From NCBI GenBank assembly GCA_046533095.1, contig JAJQRA010000004.1:90775-154774 (forward strand): DNA of 64,000 nucleotides, in the 5' to 3' direction. The notes under the pieces were generated by a model that saw nothing but the letters and a program-made list of their open reading frames with translations, was not told the origin of the DNA and made no database searches. This document shows positions 16,312 to 23,943 of the stretch, piece after piece; the stretch's first letter is position 1; the number at the start of each line of letters is the position of its first letter. Source of the DNA: ZAX-1 sp046533095. Lineage in GTDB: Bacteria; Bacillota; Clostridia; Lachnospirales; Lachnospiraceae. The position numbers were made by a program, and so were the translations under genes.

Positions 16312-16435
16312 CGTCAACATCCTCACCATTTTCGCTAATCTAATTTTATATACATAAGTATAGCACAAAATTATCTATCTTGACACAACTTCAGTTTCCA
16401 TTTTAGAAATTTTCCATTTTCGCAAGAAGACCTCT

Positions 16436-16499
16436 CTAAGGGACTGTGGCGAAAAAAGACCAAGTCAGATGTCAAGGTTATTAAGAAACAGTCCCTAAG
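16436..16499. repeat. Hairpin repeat, family 2 (64 bp)
   Basis: Perfect 12-bp ends: CTAAGGGACTGT (16436-16447) and ACAGTCCCTAAG (16488-16499). The interior shares ACCTTGACATCTGACTTG in reverse orientation with the element at 31892. Confidence 0.85.
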
Positions 16500-16612
16500 T
16501 GTTTCATGCGACTGGACTGGGTGCGCTCTTTGAAACGTAAATCTAAGGATGGAGCTACGAATGTTCCATCCCACCGCATTTGCCACTGCCACACGCTTGT
16601 ACCAACAATCGC

Positions 16613-17386
16613 TTAGGTTACCGTGGCCACAAAGACCGCTACAAATACAACAGCAACTAGCATACAAAGTTCGCAAATCTGTAGGAAAAATCCTGCTAAA
16701 TCTCCGGTAACTCCCCCGAATTTTTTATAGGACATCCATCTATAGTATAAAAAAGTCAACAGTGCCGCCACAATCGCCGCTGCTGCGTACATTGGCTGCA
16801 TTAAAATCATAGCGATTGCACTGCCTGCCATTTGAATACACAGTATATGGCCTACCTGTTTTTTATCTGCCCTATCTGCAAATGTAGCGGCAAGCCCACT
16901 TGTTTTTGCACTGGTAAATGCAATCACTGCATAGCCGCTAAGGGCACGGCTTAGAACAAAGCCCAAGCTGATTATGGGCAAAGCTTCCATGGGCAGTTCG
17001 CTTGCCGCACCAAAATAGGCAAGAAAATAAACACAGCAGACAATAATGGCAAATGCCCCTGCATGGGAATCTTTTAATATCTCCAACCGGCGTTCTTTTG
17101 ACTGAAAAGAGCTTAAAGCATCTGCTGTATCCAATAGGCCGTCCAAATGAATCCCCCCGGTAACAATCACAGGTATCAGGACAAGTACCGCTGTATATAA
17201 TGTGCTTCCCATGGCAAGCCTTTTACCAAAATATCCCCAAAGGAAAAACGCTATCGCAATCACTACCCCCACCAAGGGGAAAAAGCAAAGGCTATAGCGC
17301 ATATTTTCCTTCGTCCATTCTACTTTTGGCATTGGAATTTTGGAATACATGGCAAAGGCAATGATACAAGATTGAATTCGTTTCAT
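16613..17386 (-). CDS. cobS: Adenosylcobinamide-GDP ribazoletransferase (cobalamin synthase)
   Basis: 257-residue membrane enzyme joining alpha-ribazole to adenosylcobinamide-GDP. Signature HLDGLLDTADALSSFQSKERRLEILKDSHAGAFA carries the conserved acidic residues, followed by several hydrophobic helices. The N-terminal FAMYSKIPMPKVEW is also typical of CobS. It lies between cobU and the CobU-like gene on the same strand; the 300-bp gap downstream holds a hairpin repeat. Confidence 0.95.
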   Translation of the reverse strand: MKRIQSCIIAFAMYSKIPMPKVEWTKENMRYSLCFFPLVGVVIAIAFFLWGYFGKRLAMGSTLYTAVLVLIPVIVTGGIHLDGLLDTADALSSFQSKERRLEILKDSHAGAFAIIVCCVYFLAYFGAASELPMEALPIISLGFVLSRALSGYAVIAFTSAKTSGLAATFADRADKKQVGHILCIQMAGSAIAMILMQPMYAAAAIVAALLTFLYYRWMSYKKFGGVTGDLAGFFLQICELCMLVAVVFVAVFVATVT

Positions 17387-17453
17387 TCGTCACCTCTTAG
17401 AATTTTCCTTATCGTTTATCAATTTTATAGCACATCCATTGGAACTGTTCCCG

Positions 17454-18002
17454 CTATTTAAGTTGAATCGGTATTCCATGTACTACTTCTATCACATGAT
17501 CTGCCAAGCGGGCCGCCTGCTCATTAATTTCCGCCATATTTTTTAAATAGCGTGTAGTCGCTTCGTCATAGTCCATGCCGTCTTCAAATACATTATTCGT
17601 TACAATTACAACATGTTTTGCCATTTCTGCCAACTGCTTGATCCCCATCACGATTGTTTTGGCCACCTGCTTCTTCCTGCCACTTAAGCCATACATCTCA
17701 TTCGCTGTTAAATTTGAAATACATTCCAGCAGAACCGTATCTGCTTCACCTAATTTTACTTCTTCTAAATGGGTATGGCATTCCAATGTATGAAAACACT
17801 TGCCTTTGCGCAGATTCCGATGCCTTTTTATACGCTCATCGCTTTCCGCATCGTAAGGTTCCATTGTAGCAATGTAAATAAGGTTTCTATTTGGCTTCGT
17901 GGTGTTTGCCTGATCGTTTTCATATTGACCCAACTGTACAGCATATTGTTCCGCATATTCTGATTTTCCGCTCCCACTTGCACCAATCACTAATACTGTC
18001 AT
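17454..18002 (-). CDS. cobU: Adenosylcobinamide kinase / adenosylcobinamide-phosphate guanylyltransferase
   Basis: 182 residues. Phosphorylates and then guanylylates adenosylcobinamide. P-loop VIGASGSGKSEYAEQ at the N-terminus, RIKRHRNLRKGKCFHTLE containing the guanylylated His region, LLECISNLTANEMY, VTNNVFEDGMDY and the C-terminal EINEQAARLADHVIEVVHGIP. The start at 18002 (MTVLVIG) is preferred over an ATG four codons earlier because that ATG overlaps the GGAG ribosome site. It starts 18 bp after cobT ends. Confidence 0.95.
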   Translation of the reverse strand: MTVLVIGASGSGKSEYAEQYAVQLGQYENDQANTTKPNRNLIYIATMEPYDAESDERIKRHRNLRKGKCFHTLECHTHLEEVKLGEADTVLLECISNLTANEMYGLSGRKKQVAKTIVMGIKQLAEMAKHVVIVTNNVFEDGMDYDEATTRYLKNMAEINEQAARLADHVIEVVHGIPIQLK

Positions 18003-18020
18003 AAAGATCTCCATTTTTTC

Positions 18021-19151
18021 TTAATTAAATGGTTTATAGTTTTCTATCTTAATTTCTTCAAAGGTGCTCATTTTATTGTAAATATGTAATCCCATCTCCA
18101 GCAGCGGAAATAATGCCACCGCACCGGTTCCTTCCCCCAGACACATGTCGCAGATGAGGCAAGGGTCTTTCTTCATTTCTTCCAATAGAAGTATTCCTGC
18201 CGGTTCGCTTGATATATGGGATGCTAAGATGTAGTCGGAGGCTTGTGGACATATTCGGATCGCTATCAGTGCCGCCACTGCAGAAATAAAGCCGTCAATC
18301 ACAACAGGGATTTTCTTTTCCGCCCCACCTAAATAGACTCCAACCAGTCCTGCAATATCAAATCCACCTACTTTGGCTAAAACATCGATGGGATCTTTGG
18401 GATTGGGGCGTCGGTTTTGAATCGCACTTTTTATGACATTCGTTTTTCGTATCAAGCCTTCACTAGAAAGCCCTGCTCCCCGCCCTGTTACACGCTCCAC
18501 TTCCATATGCAGGAGGACAGCACAAACCGCACTGCTCGTTGTTGTATTTCCAATGCCCATCTCGCCAGTTGCAATGATTTGATAGCCTGCATCCCCTAGC
18601 CGCCTTGCTACCTCAACCCCTGTCACAATCGCCCTTAATGCCTCTTGCCTTGTCATCGCATCGTCTTTTACTATATTTTTCGTTCCATAGGCGATTTTCC
18701 TTTTTTCCACCCTTTTGGTGTCTACTGCCATCCCGATATCAATTGGAAAAATATCGGTTCTCGTATCCTTGCACATGAGCGCAACACAGGATTTTTCGTC
18801 CAAAAAATTTTCTGCAATAATTGCTGTCACTTCTTGCCCGGCTTGGGTCACACCCTCTTCTACAACACCATTGTCTGCACACATTACAACAAGTGCTTTC
18901 TTTGCTAAATCCACGCGTGCCGTCCTCTGCATTCCTGCAATTTGAATAATATTCGTTTCCAGCTTTCCTAGGCTTCCCAATGGCTTTGCTATCTGATCCC
19001 AATGGATCTTGCTTTCCTGCATTGCCACTTGATCCAAAGGTTTTATACGATGTATTATGTCTGTAAGTTCTTTTTGCAAACTTAATTCCATCACTTTTGG
19101 ATCATCTTTCATTCTTTGAAAAGCAGTTGTATTTGTAAGTTCTTTTTGCAA
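18021..19151 (-). CDS. cobT: Nicotinate-nucleotide--dimethylbenzimidazole phosphoribosyltransferase
   Basis: About 350-376 residues; makes alpha-ribazole phosphate for the lower ligand. Motifs seen: DQIAKPLGSLGKLE, VVMCADNGVVEEGVTQAGQEVT, ATGEMGIGNTTTSSAV, GRGAGLSSEGL, GGFDIAGLVGVYLGGA, SHISSEPAG and the C-terminal catalytic region LGEGTGAVALFPLLEMGL with the general-base Glu. The start is uncertain: a TTG at 19151 has AGGGGG upstream, while ATG at 19091 (MELSLQKEL) fits the family better. The 5' end contains a 72-bp-period duplication that repeats LQKELT, which extended the frame. First gene of the cobalamin run. Confidence 0.92.
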   Translation of the reverse strand: MQKELTNTTAFQRMKDDPKVMELSLQKELTDIIHRIKPLDQVAMQESKIHWDQIAKPLGSLGKLETNIIQIAGMQRTARVDLAKKALVVMCADNGVVEEGVTQAGQEVTAIIAENFLDEKSCVALMCKDTRTDIFPIDIGMAVDTKRVEKRKIAYGTKNIVKDDAMTRQEALRAIVTGVEVARRLGDAGYQIIATGEMGIGNTTTSSAVCAVLLHMEVERVTGRGAGLSSEGLIRKTNVIKSAIQNRRPNPKDPIDVLAKVGGFDIAGLVGVYLGGAEKKIPVVIDGFISAVAALIAIRICPQASDYILASHISSEPAGILLLEEMKKDPCLICDMCLGEGTGAVALFPLLEMGLHIYNKMSTFEEIKIENYKPFN

Positions 19152-19160
19152 ATCAAATTC
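19062..19160. repeat. 72-bp-period duplication at the cobT 5' end
   Basis: TGTAAGTTCTTTTTGCAAA occurs at 19062 and 19134 with partly matching flanks. The upstream copy creates an alternative in-frame start for cobT. Confidence 0.88.
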
Positions 19161-19199
19161 CCCCTTGTACTACGATTAAAATCCGGTACCATTTCATCT

Positions 19200-19292
19200 T
19201 GCAGTGATTTGTATGCGTACCTTCCATCTTTGCGCTGGCTCTCACCGTTGTGCAATACGCGGCTCTTGCTATCCCTTGCGTTTTTCGGCCAT
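19200..19292 (-). pseudogene. Decayed N-terminus of a Tn916-type tyrosine integrase
   Basis: From an ATG at 19292 with AAAGGAG upstream, the sequence reads MAEKRKG then a stop; shifting frame by one gives RDSKSRVLHNGESQRKDGRYAYKS. This matches the start of Tn916-family Int proteins (the arm-binding domain with GESQRKDGRY). Similarity stops around 19200, just before cobT. It is a frameshifted, truncated relic of an integrative element. Confidence 0.75.
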
Positions 19293-19321
19293 TTTACATG
19301 CCACTCCTTTCATGAAAATAG

Positions 19322-19358
19322 CCTTGGCACGATATCCTATATGATATCATAGCCAAGG
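19322..19358. other. Hairpin upstream of the integrase relic
   Basis: CCTTGGC / GCCAAGG with inner GATATC / GATATC arms. It precedes the relic and could be its leader hairpin or an old terminator. Confidence 0.5.
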
Positions 19359-19466
19359 TTAAATTTCTATCTGATTATAAAAATTATTATATTGCCGTTG
19401 TGTCGTTTCGGAATTCTTCGAACTTTATAAGTCCCTTTGCTTGCTGTCTAGCGTCCTAGGTTTCAA

Positions 19467-19835
19467 TTATGATATTTTTCGTAGCTTTTCACCATGCTCT
19501 TTTACTACATTTTTTACAATATCCATGTCGATTTGTAATGCTTCAATTTGCAATATTCCATTTTTATATCTATCATATGTAGACGTATAGTAGCTTTCAA
19601 TGTTTTGCAGTCTTGTTAGAACATCGTTTTCAGTTTTAAATTCAATGCTCCTTACTCTATTAGCTACGTTGTCTATTTTCGTTTCCAAGCCGTCCATTCT
19701 GTTGTTCAACCTGTTTTCTGCGTTGTCTATTTTCGTTTCTAGGTTGTCCATCCTTCTATTTAGTCTTTCTTCTACCGGCTTTAACTTCTTGTCAAACAAA
19801 CTGGACAAGGCAAGCAATAATTCATTGTCTGTCAT
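19467..19835 (-). CDS. Coiled-coil protein of unknown function
   Basis: 122 residues, almost entirely predicted coiled coil with repeats of the kind DGLETKIDNVANR and DNLETKIDNAENR. Small proteins of this type are common in Lachnospiraceae genomes without assigned function. A GGGAG site lies about 11 nt before the ATG, inside a short tandem repeat. The Asn/Ile periodicity suggests a multimeric stalk or adaptor. No neighbour hints at a role. Confidence 0.65.
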   Translation of the reverse strand: MTDNELLLALSSLFDKKLKPVEERLNRRMDNLETKIDNAENRLNNRMDGLETKIDNVANRVRSIEFKTENDVLTRLQNIESYYTSTYDRYKNGILQIEALQIDMDIVKNVVKEHGEKLRKIS

Positions 19836-19836
19836 A

Positions 19837-19902
19837 ATCTTTATACTCCCATCTCTTTATACCCCCATCTCTTTATGCCCCATCTCTTTATACCCTATCT
19901 CA
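19837..19902. repeat. 15-16-bp tandem repeat in a leader
   Basis: ATCTCTTTAT recurs at 19851, 19867 and 19882 with partial copies on both sides, giving 4-5 units. On the minus strand each unit carries GAGATGGG, a possible ribosome site for the coiled-coil gene. Confidence 0.9.
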
Positions 19903-20143
19903 ACATTCATGATTTACATTATGTTCATTGTATCATACTGATTGCCTTAAAGTCTATATTCGATTTTAAGTAATTGCACCAAAAGGAACGATAAGCTACG
20001 ACTCGCAGCTCATTCCCGCGAAGTCACTTTTGTACGTTTTTTGTATTGCGAAAATATATTCCACATTTGAACCACTGTCCATCCCAATCCTGTTCCCTAT
20101 GAATCTTTCACTTTTTGCACTACAAAAATAATTTCCAACATTT

Positions 20144-20172
20144 GAAACCTTTTTATGCCCTGTATTGTCTAA
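20144..20172 (+). promoter_or_regulatory. Candidate ECF-sigma autoregulatory promoter
   Basis: GAAACC (20144-20149) and GTCTAA (20167-20172) with a 17-bp spacer resemble ECF promoters (GAAAC / CGTC). It lies 110 bp before a sigma-factor gene, as expected for autoregulation. The rest of the 19836-20282 gap holds a partial MITE-like segment near 19994 and no gene. Confidence 0.45.
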
Positions 20173-20282
20173 TGTATGTTAAGATGTAGCCAATATGCCG
20201 ATGCCGCAAGGTACAGCGAAACCATTCCATTTAAAATAATTGATATGCGCATATCACCAAAACACACGAGAGGAGTGATACT

Positions 20283-20828
20283 TTGACAACCAACAGCAAA
20301 TCCGCCCTGCACCTCATGCCTTTAGACTATGCGATTTCAGATGATCAATTTGTAAATTTGCTTCATGGCTATGAAGCCACCCTATACCGCATGGCGTTCC
20401 TATACACACGTAATGAGCATGACGCGCTTGAAGCAGTATCGGAAACAGTTTATAAAGCTTACAAGGGCAAAAATTCACTGAAAACAGTTGACTACTTCCA
20501 TACATGGATCACAAGGGTGCTCATCAACACTTGCCTAAACCAAATAAAGGGCAGCAAGCTAACGCAGGGCGCAACGGAGGACTTTCTTGACAATGTTTGT
20601 GTACATTCAAAGTCCGACGAGGTTGAATGGCAGATTTTGCTCACCGAAGCCATCAAAAACCTAAAGCCTGACTACAAAACCGTGATCCTGCTGCGGTTCT
20701 ATCAGGAACTGAGTATAAAGGAAACGGCAAAAATCATGGGTAAAGGTGAAAATACCGTCAAGACATTAACGCGCCGAGCACTTCAGGAACTCAAAACAAC
20801 AATAGGGGAGGACGTATTTTATGAATAA
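20283..20828 (+). CDS. RNA polymerase sigma factor, sigma-70 family (ECF-like)
   Basis: 181 residues. Region 2 is visible (LYRMAFLYTRNEHDALEAVSETVYKAY, TWITRVLINTCLNQIK) and region 4 with a helix-turn-helix (PDYKTVILLRFYQELSIKETAKIMGKGENTVKTLTRRAL). It starts at a TTG with GAGAGGAG upstream. The stop overlaps the next gene by 8 nt, and that gene is a DUF4179 membrane protein, the usual partner for such sigma factors in Clostridia. It probably directs a surface-stress regulon and its own operon. Confidence 0.92.
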   Translation: MTTNSKSALHLMPLDYAISDDQFVNLLHGYEATLYRMAFLYTRNEHDALEAVSETVYKAYKGKNSLKTVDYFHTWITRVLINTCLNQIKGSKLTQGATEDFLDNVCVHSKSDEVEWQILLTEAIKNLKPDYKTVILLRFYQELSIKETAKIMGKGENTVKTLTRRALQELKTTIGEDVFYE

Positions 20829-22029
20829 ATTTAATTTAAATAACATTGAACTTCCATCGGAACTTTCCGAAGTAGTGGATCGTGCCATAGATAAGGCATG
20901 TAAAAAGCAACGGGGTGCACGGCAAATGCGTATCCTATTGCGCTACGGCACAACAGCCGCAGCTATTCTTACCGTAGCACTCTTGCTGTTTAACAGCTCG
21001 CAAGTCTTGGCATTTGTCGAGAACATCTTCACTTCTTTTCAAGACAGCAACTTGCAAAACCCATCGCGTGATGCGATTGTAGAAAACGATTATGTAAAGG
21101 GCGTTGGCAGCACACCCGATACGGTTAGTGAAAGTGCCGGAACAGCATTAAAGCTTGACGGATATTATGCTGATAAAAATGAAATTGGATTTGATTTTAC
21201 CCTAACAGGCAATGGTTTTCCTGACCAATATGATTTCGTTATGTTTGATCAGCTGGCACTTGAACTAATAGACGAATCTGGCGAATCCCGTATTTGGGAA
21301 GAAACATATGACCGCGAAACACAGGCTAGTACCCGTATATTCCCCGGAGGCCACTTCTATGAAGAGCCATATGAGTATGTAGAAGGCGATGGGCAAGATT
21401 TCAGTTTCCAGGCAGATATACAAAGAAGTGAGGATGGCACCTATAAGCTCATCGGACTCGTAAATTTTCAAAAACCTACTGCTCTGGGAACACAGATAAA
21501 ACTGCACTTCGGCAACTTGACCTTTCTGGACACCGGCGACCTAGCAGATGATAATGCCGTTCCTGTCGTGACTACCATCGCAGGCGAATGGAACTTCACC
21601 CTAGATGTGGACGAAAGTTTTGCCGCTGCAAGTACACAGGCTTATGAACCCGCAAATCCAAAAGCGGCTTCCGAACAAGGCATCGATATCAAGCGCATCA
21701 CGGTTTCCCCCTCCTTGTGCAGAATCGACCTGTCCATCGACTACACAAAAAACAGCCTCGCAAATCCTGACAATGTAAATGTAGTAAGCGAGCCGCAATC
21801 TGTGTCCAAGTTCAATGTTATGGACACAGATATGGAGGCAACGGCAAATGGCAAAACCTACCATTTTCAAAGCAGTGACTATGGAGATACAAACGGTGAT
21901 CGTACCGATTGCTATTTTGAACTCGACAGCATGTATTTTGATGATGTAAGCAGCATGACTCTACGCTTGCAAAGCTATGGATTTGATGGAGACGTAATTG
22001 AAATTCCTGTAAATCGTGTGGAAAACTGA
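20821..22029 (+). CDS. DUF4179 membrane protein, probable anti-sigma factor
   Basis: 402 residues: a cytoplasmic N-terminus of about 45 residues, one membrane helix (TTAAAILTVALLLFNSSQVLAF) and a large extracellular domain, as in DUF4179 proteins encoded next to ECF sigma factors. A GGGGAGG site precedes the ATG and translation is coupled to the sigma gene. The expected role is to hold the sigma factor at the membrane and release it on an envelope signal; this rests on position and architecture. A strong terminator follows. Confidence 0.85.
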   Translation: MNKFNLNNIELPSELSEVVDRAIDKACKKQRGARQMRILLRYGTTAAAILTVALLLFNSSQVLAFVENIFTSFQDSNLQNPSRDAIVENDYVKGVGSTPDTVSESAGTALKLDGYYADKNEIGFDFTLTGNGFPDQYDFVMFDQLALELIDESGESRIWEETYDRETQASTRIFPGGHFYEEPYEYVEGDGQDFSFQADIQRSEDGTYKLIGLVNFQKPTALGTQIKLHFGNLTFLDTGDLADDNAVPVVTTIAGEWNFTLDVDESFAAASTQAYEPANPKAASEQGIDIKRITVSPSLCRIDLSIDYTKNSLANPDNVNVVSEPQSVSKFNVMDTDMEATANGKTYHFQSSDYGDTNGDRTDCYFELDSMYFDDVSSMTLRLQSYGFDGDVIEIPVNRVEN

Positions 22030-22041
22030 TCGCACTGTATC

Positions 22042-22081
22042 CTACAAAAAAGATTCCTGTTCGCAGGAATCTTTTTTGTAG
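22042..22081. terminator. 18-bp stem terminator with TTCG loop
   Basis: CTACAAAAAAGATTCCTG, TTCG, CAGGAATCTTTTTTGTAG: a perfect stem with A-run and T-run, able to act in both directions between the anti-sigma gene and convergent glyA. Confidence 0.92.
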
Positions 22082-22131
22082 AAATGTATAGGATAAAGAC
22101 AAAATACGTTCTTACAAATTAGACGTTGGTC

Positions 22132-22225
22132 GTTCCACCATTCTCATGTATGACACAAAGCACATCGTATACACGATACAAGGTGATATCGTTTAAAGTT
22201 CCACCATTCTCATGTATGACACAAA
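22132..22225. repeat. 66-bp tandem duplication downstream of glyA
   Basis: GTTCCACCATTCTCATGTA begins at 22132 and 22198, and the identity extends through ATGACACAAA. Unlike other cases it copies only 3' untranslated sequence. Confidence 0.9.
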
Positions 22226-22245
22226 ACACGTCCCCGGCATCCATC

Positions 22246-23484
22246 TTAGCATAGCGGATATTTATCGGTAAGCCCTTTTACGATGTCCAAGGCTTCCTTC
22301 CTGCCACCCTCTCCATTTTTAATCATTTTTGAAATGGCATCTGCCACGAAATCCATATCTTTTGCTAAAAATCCCCTTGAAGTAACCGCCGGTGTGCCTA
22401 ATCGTATTCCACTTGTTACAAAGGGTGATTTCGGGTCGTTTGGAATCGTGTTCTTATTGCAGGTAATATGAACGGTATCCAATAATTTTTCAACTGCTTT
22501 CCCGGTCAAATCATAATTTGTCAAATCCACAAGCATCAAATGGGTGTCCGTACCGCCGGAAACAATTTTGATGTCCCGCTCCAGCAATCCTTTTGCCAAT
22601 GCCTGTGCATTATCAACTACATTTTTTTGATAAATTTTAAAGCTGTCTTCTAACGCCTCTTTAAAACATACAGCTTTTGCGGCAATCACATGCATGAGCG
22701 GCCCGCCTTGTATCCCCGGGAAAATCGCTTTATTAAAATGAAACCTATCTGCCACCTCTTGATTTGCTAAAATCATTCCGCCTCTTGGACCGCGCAATGT
22801 TTTGTGGGTCGTTGTTGTTACTACATCTGCATAGGCTATTGGGCTTTCATGAAGCCCTGCAGCGACAAGGCCGGCAATATGAGCGATGTCTGCCATGAAG
22901 TAAGCTCCCGATTCATCAGCTATCTCACGAAATTTTTTAAAGTCGATCGCCCGTGCATAGGCACTGGCCCCTGCGATGATTAACTTCGGTTTGCATTCCA
23001 ATGCAATTGCCCGCACATTTTCATAGTCAATAAATCCTTGGTCATTCACTCCATAAGGCACAATGTGAAAGTATACCCCGGAAAAATTTACCGGACTTCC
23101 ATGTGTCAAATGCCCACCATGATTTAAATCCATACCCATCACCGTATCGCCCGGCTTTAGCATTGCAAATTGCACGGCCATATTTGCCTGTGCGCCCGAG
23201 TGTGGCTGTACGTTCACATAATCACATCCGAAGAGTTCTTTCGCCCTTTCAATGGCAAGGTTTTCTACCACGTCTACGCAATCGCATCCCCCGTAATAAC
23301 GCTTACCGGGATAGCCTTCTGCATATTTGTTTGTCAAGGGGCTTCCTACTGCCGCCATAACTGCCTTGCTTACCCAGTTTTCTGACGCTATCAATTCAAT
23401 ATGGCTGTTCTGCCGCTGTATTTCTGCTGTGATCGCCTCTGCTACCAAAGGGTCCACTGCCTGTACTTCTTCCAATGAATACAT
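22246..23484 (-). CDS. glyA: Serine hydroxymethyltransferase
   Basis: 412 residues. Interconverts serine and glycine with tetrahydrofolate, PLP-dependent, cytoplasmic. Motifs: IELIASENWVSKAV, NKYAEGYPGKRYYGGCDCVD, NVQPHSGAQAN, and the PLP lysine in VTTTTHKTLRGPRGG. Length and ends match the family. It appears to be a single gene with its own leader; upstream lies a MITE-like element. Together with serA and serC in this window it forms the serine/glycine and one-carbon supply. Confidence 0.97.
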   Translation of the reverse strand: MYSLEEVQAVDPLVAEAITAEIQRQNSHIELIASENWVSKAVMAAVGSPLTNKYAEGYPGKRYYGGCDCVDVVENLAIERAKELFGCDYVNVQPHSGAQANMAVQFAMLKPGDTVMGMDLNHGGHLTHGSPVNFSGVYFHIVPYGVNDQGFIDYENVRAIALECKPKLIIAGASAYARAIDFKKFREIADESGAYFMADIAHIAGLVAAGLHESPIAYADVVTTTTHKTLRGPRGGMILANQEVADRFHFNKAIFPGIQGGPLMHVIAAKAVCFKEALEDSFKIYQKNVVDNAQALAKGLLERDIKIVSGGTDTHLMLVDLTNYDLTGKAVEKLLDTVHITCNKNTIPNDPKSPFVTSGIRLGTPAVTSRGFLAKDMDFVADAISKMIKNGEGGRKEALDIVKGLTDKYPLC

Positions 23485-23662
23485 CTTCCTGTCGTCCTTT
23501 CATTCCATGGACTTTTGTCCATTTTTATCATTTTATCTAATGATATCTAAGCTATTTGTCAACAACTTTTTTACATGTTCGACTGATAGCTATATTTTAG
23601 CGGTAATCAGAATAAAAGTCAAGACCTTGCTGCTTCATCTCCCGCCTAAGAGGCGACGAACT

Positions 23663-23771
23663 GTTACGATTCACGGCTAGCTGTGAAAGTAACGTTTCTG
23701 TACACAAACTGCGCAAGGAACGTGTCTTTTGGCGCAAAAATGACTTCGCGAGAATGAGCTGTGAATCGTAA
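23663..23771. mobile_element. MITE-like element, family 1 (109 bp, internally shortened)
   Basis: Begins GTTACGATTCACGGC and ends GCTGTGAATCGTAA, with the shared internal block GTAACGTTTCTGTACACAAACTG. Flanks share GAACT on both sides, a decayed target duplication at best. Confidence 0.8.
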
Positions 23772-23831
23772 TGGTGAACTTCTTTTCCATATCGGTTAAA
23801 TAGCTACATCTATTCCATTAACAATAAAAGT

Positions 23832-23857
23832 GGGTAGTGTGAAATTTTACACTACCC
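23832..23857 (-). terminator. Terminator-like hairpin after the P-type ATPase gene
   Basis: GGGTAGTGT / ACACTACCC stem with an 8-nt loop; on the minus strand it is followed by CACTTTTATTG. Beside it, 23890-23930 holds a worn fragment of the family 1 repeat. Confidence 0.6.
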
Positions 23858-23943
23858 CTTTCGAATATGCAAATCCGTACACCAGGCGCCCACAAAAGCG
23901 ACTTCACCTTTGCTATCTATGAATCGCAACGCCAAGACTGCCC

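Noticed and set aside
16371..16676. Minus-strand frame of 101 codons downstream of cobS
   Set aside because: It overlaps the end of cobS out of frame and runs through a hairpin repeat; not coding.
19152..19466. Cobalamin riboswitch upstream of cobT
   Set aside because: The space is filled by an integrase relic and a hairpin; no B12 box was seen.
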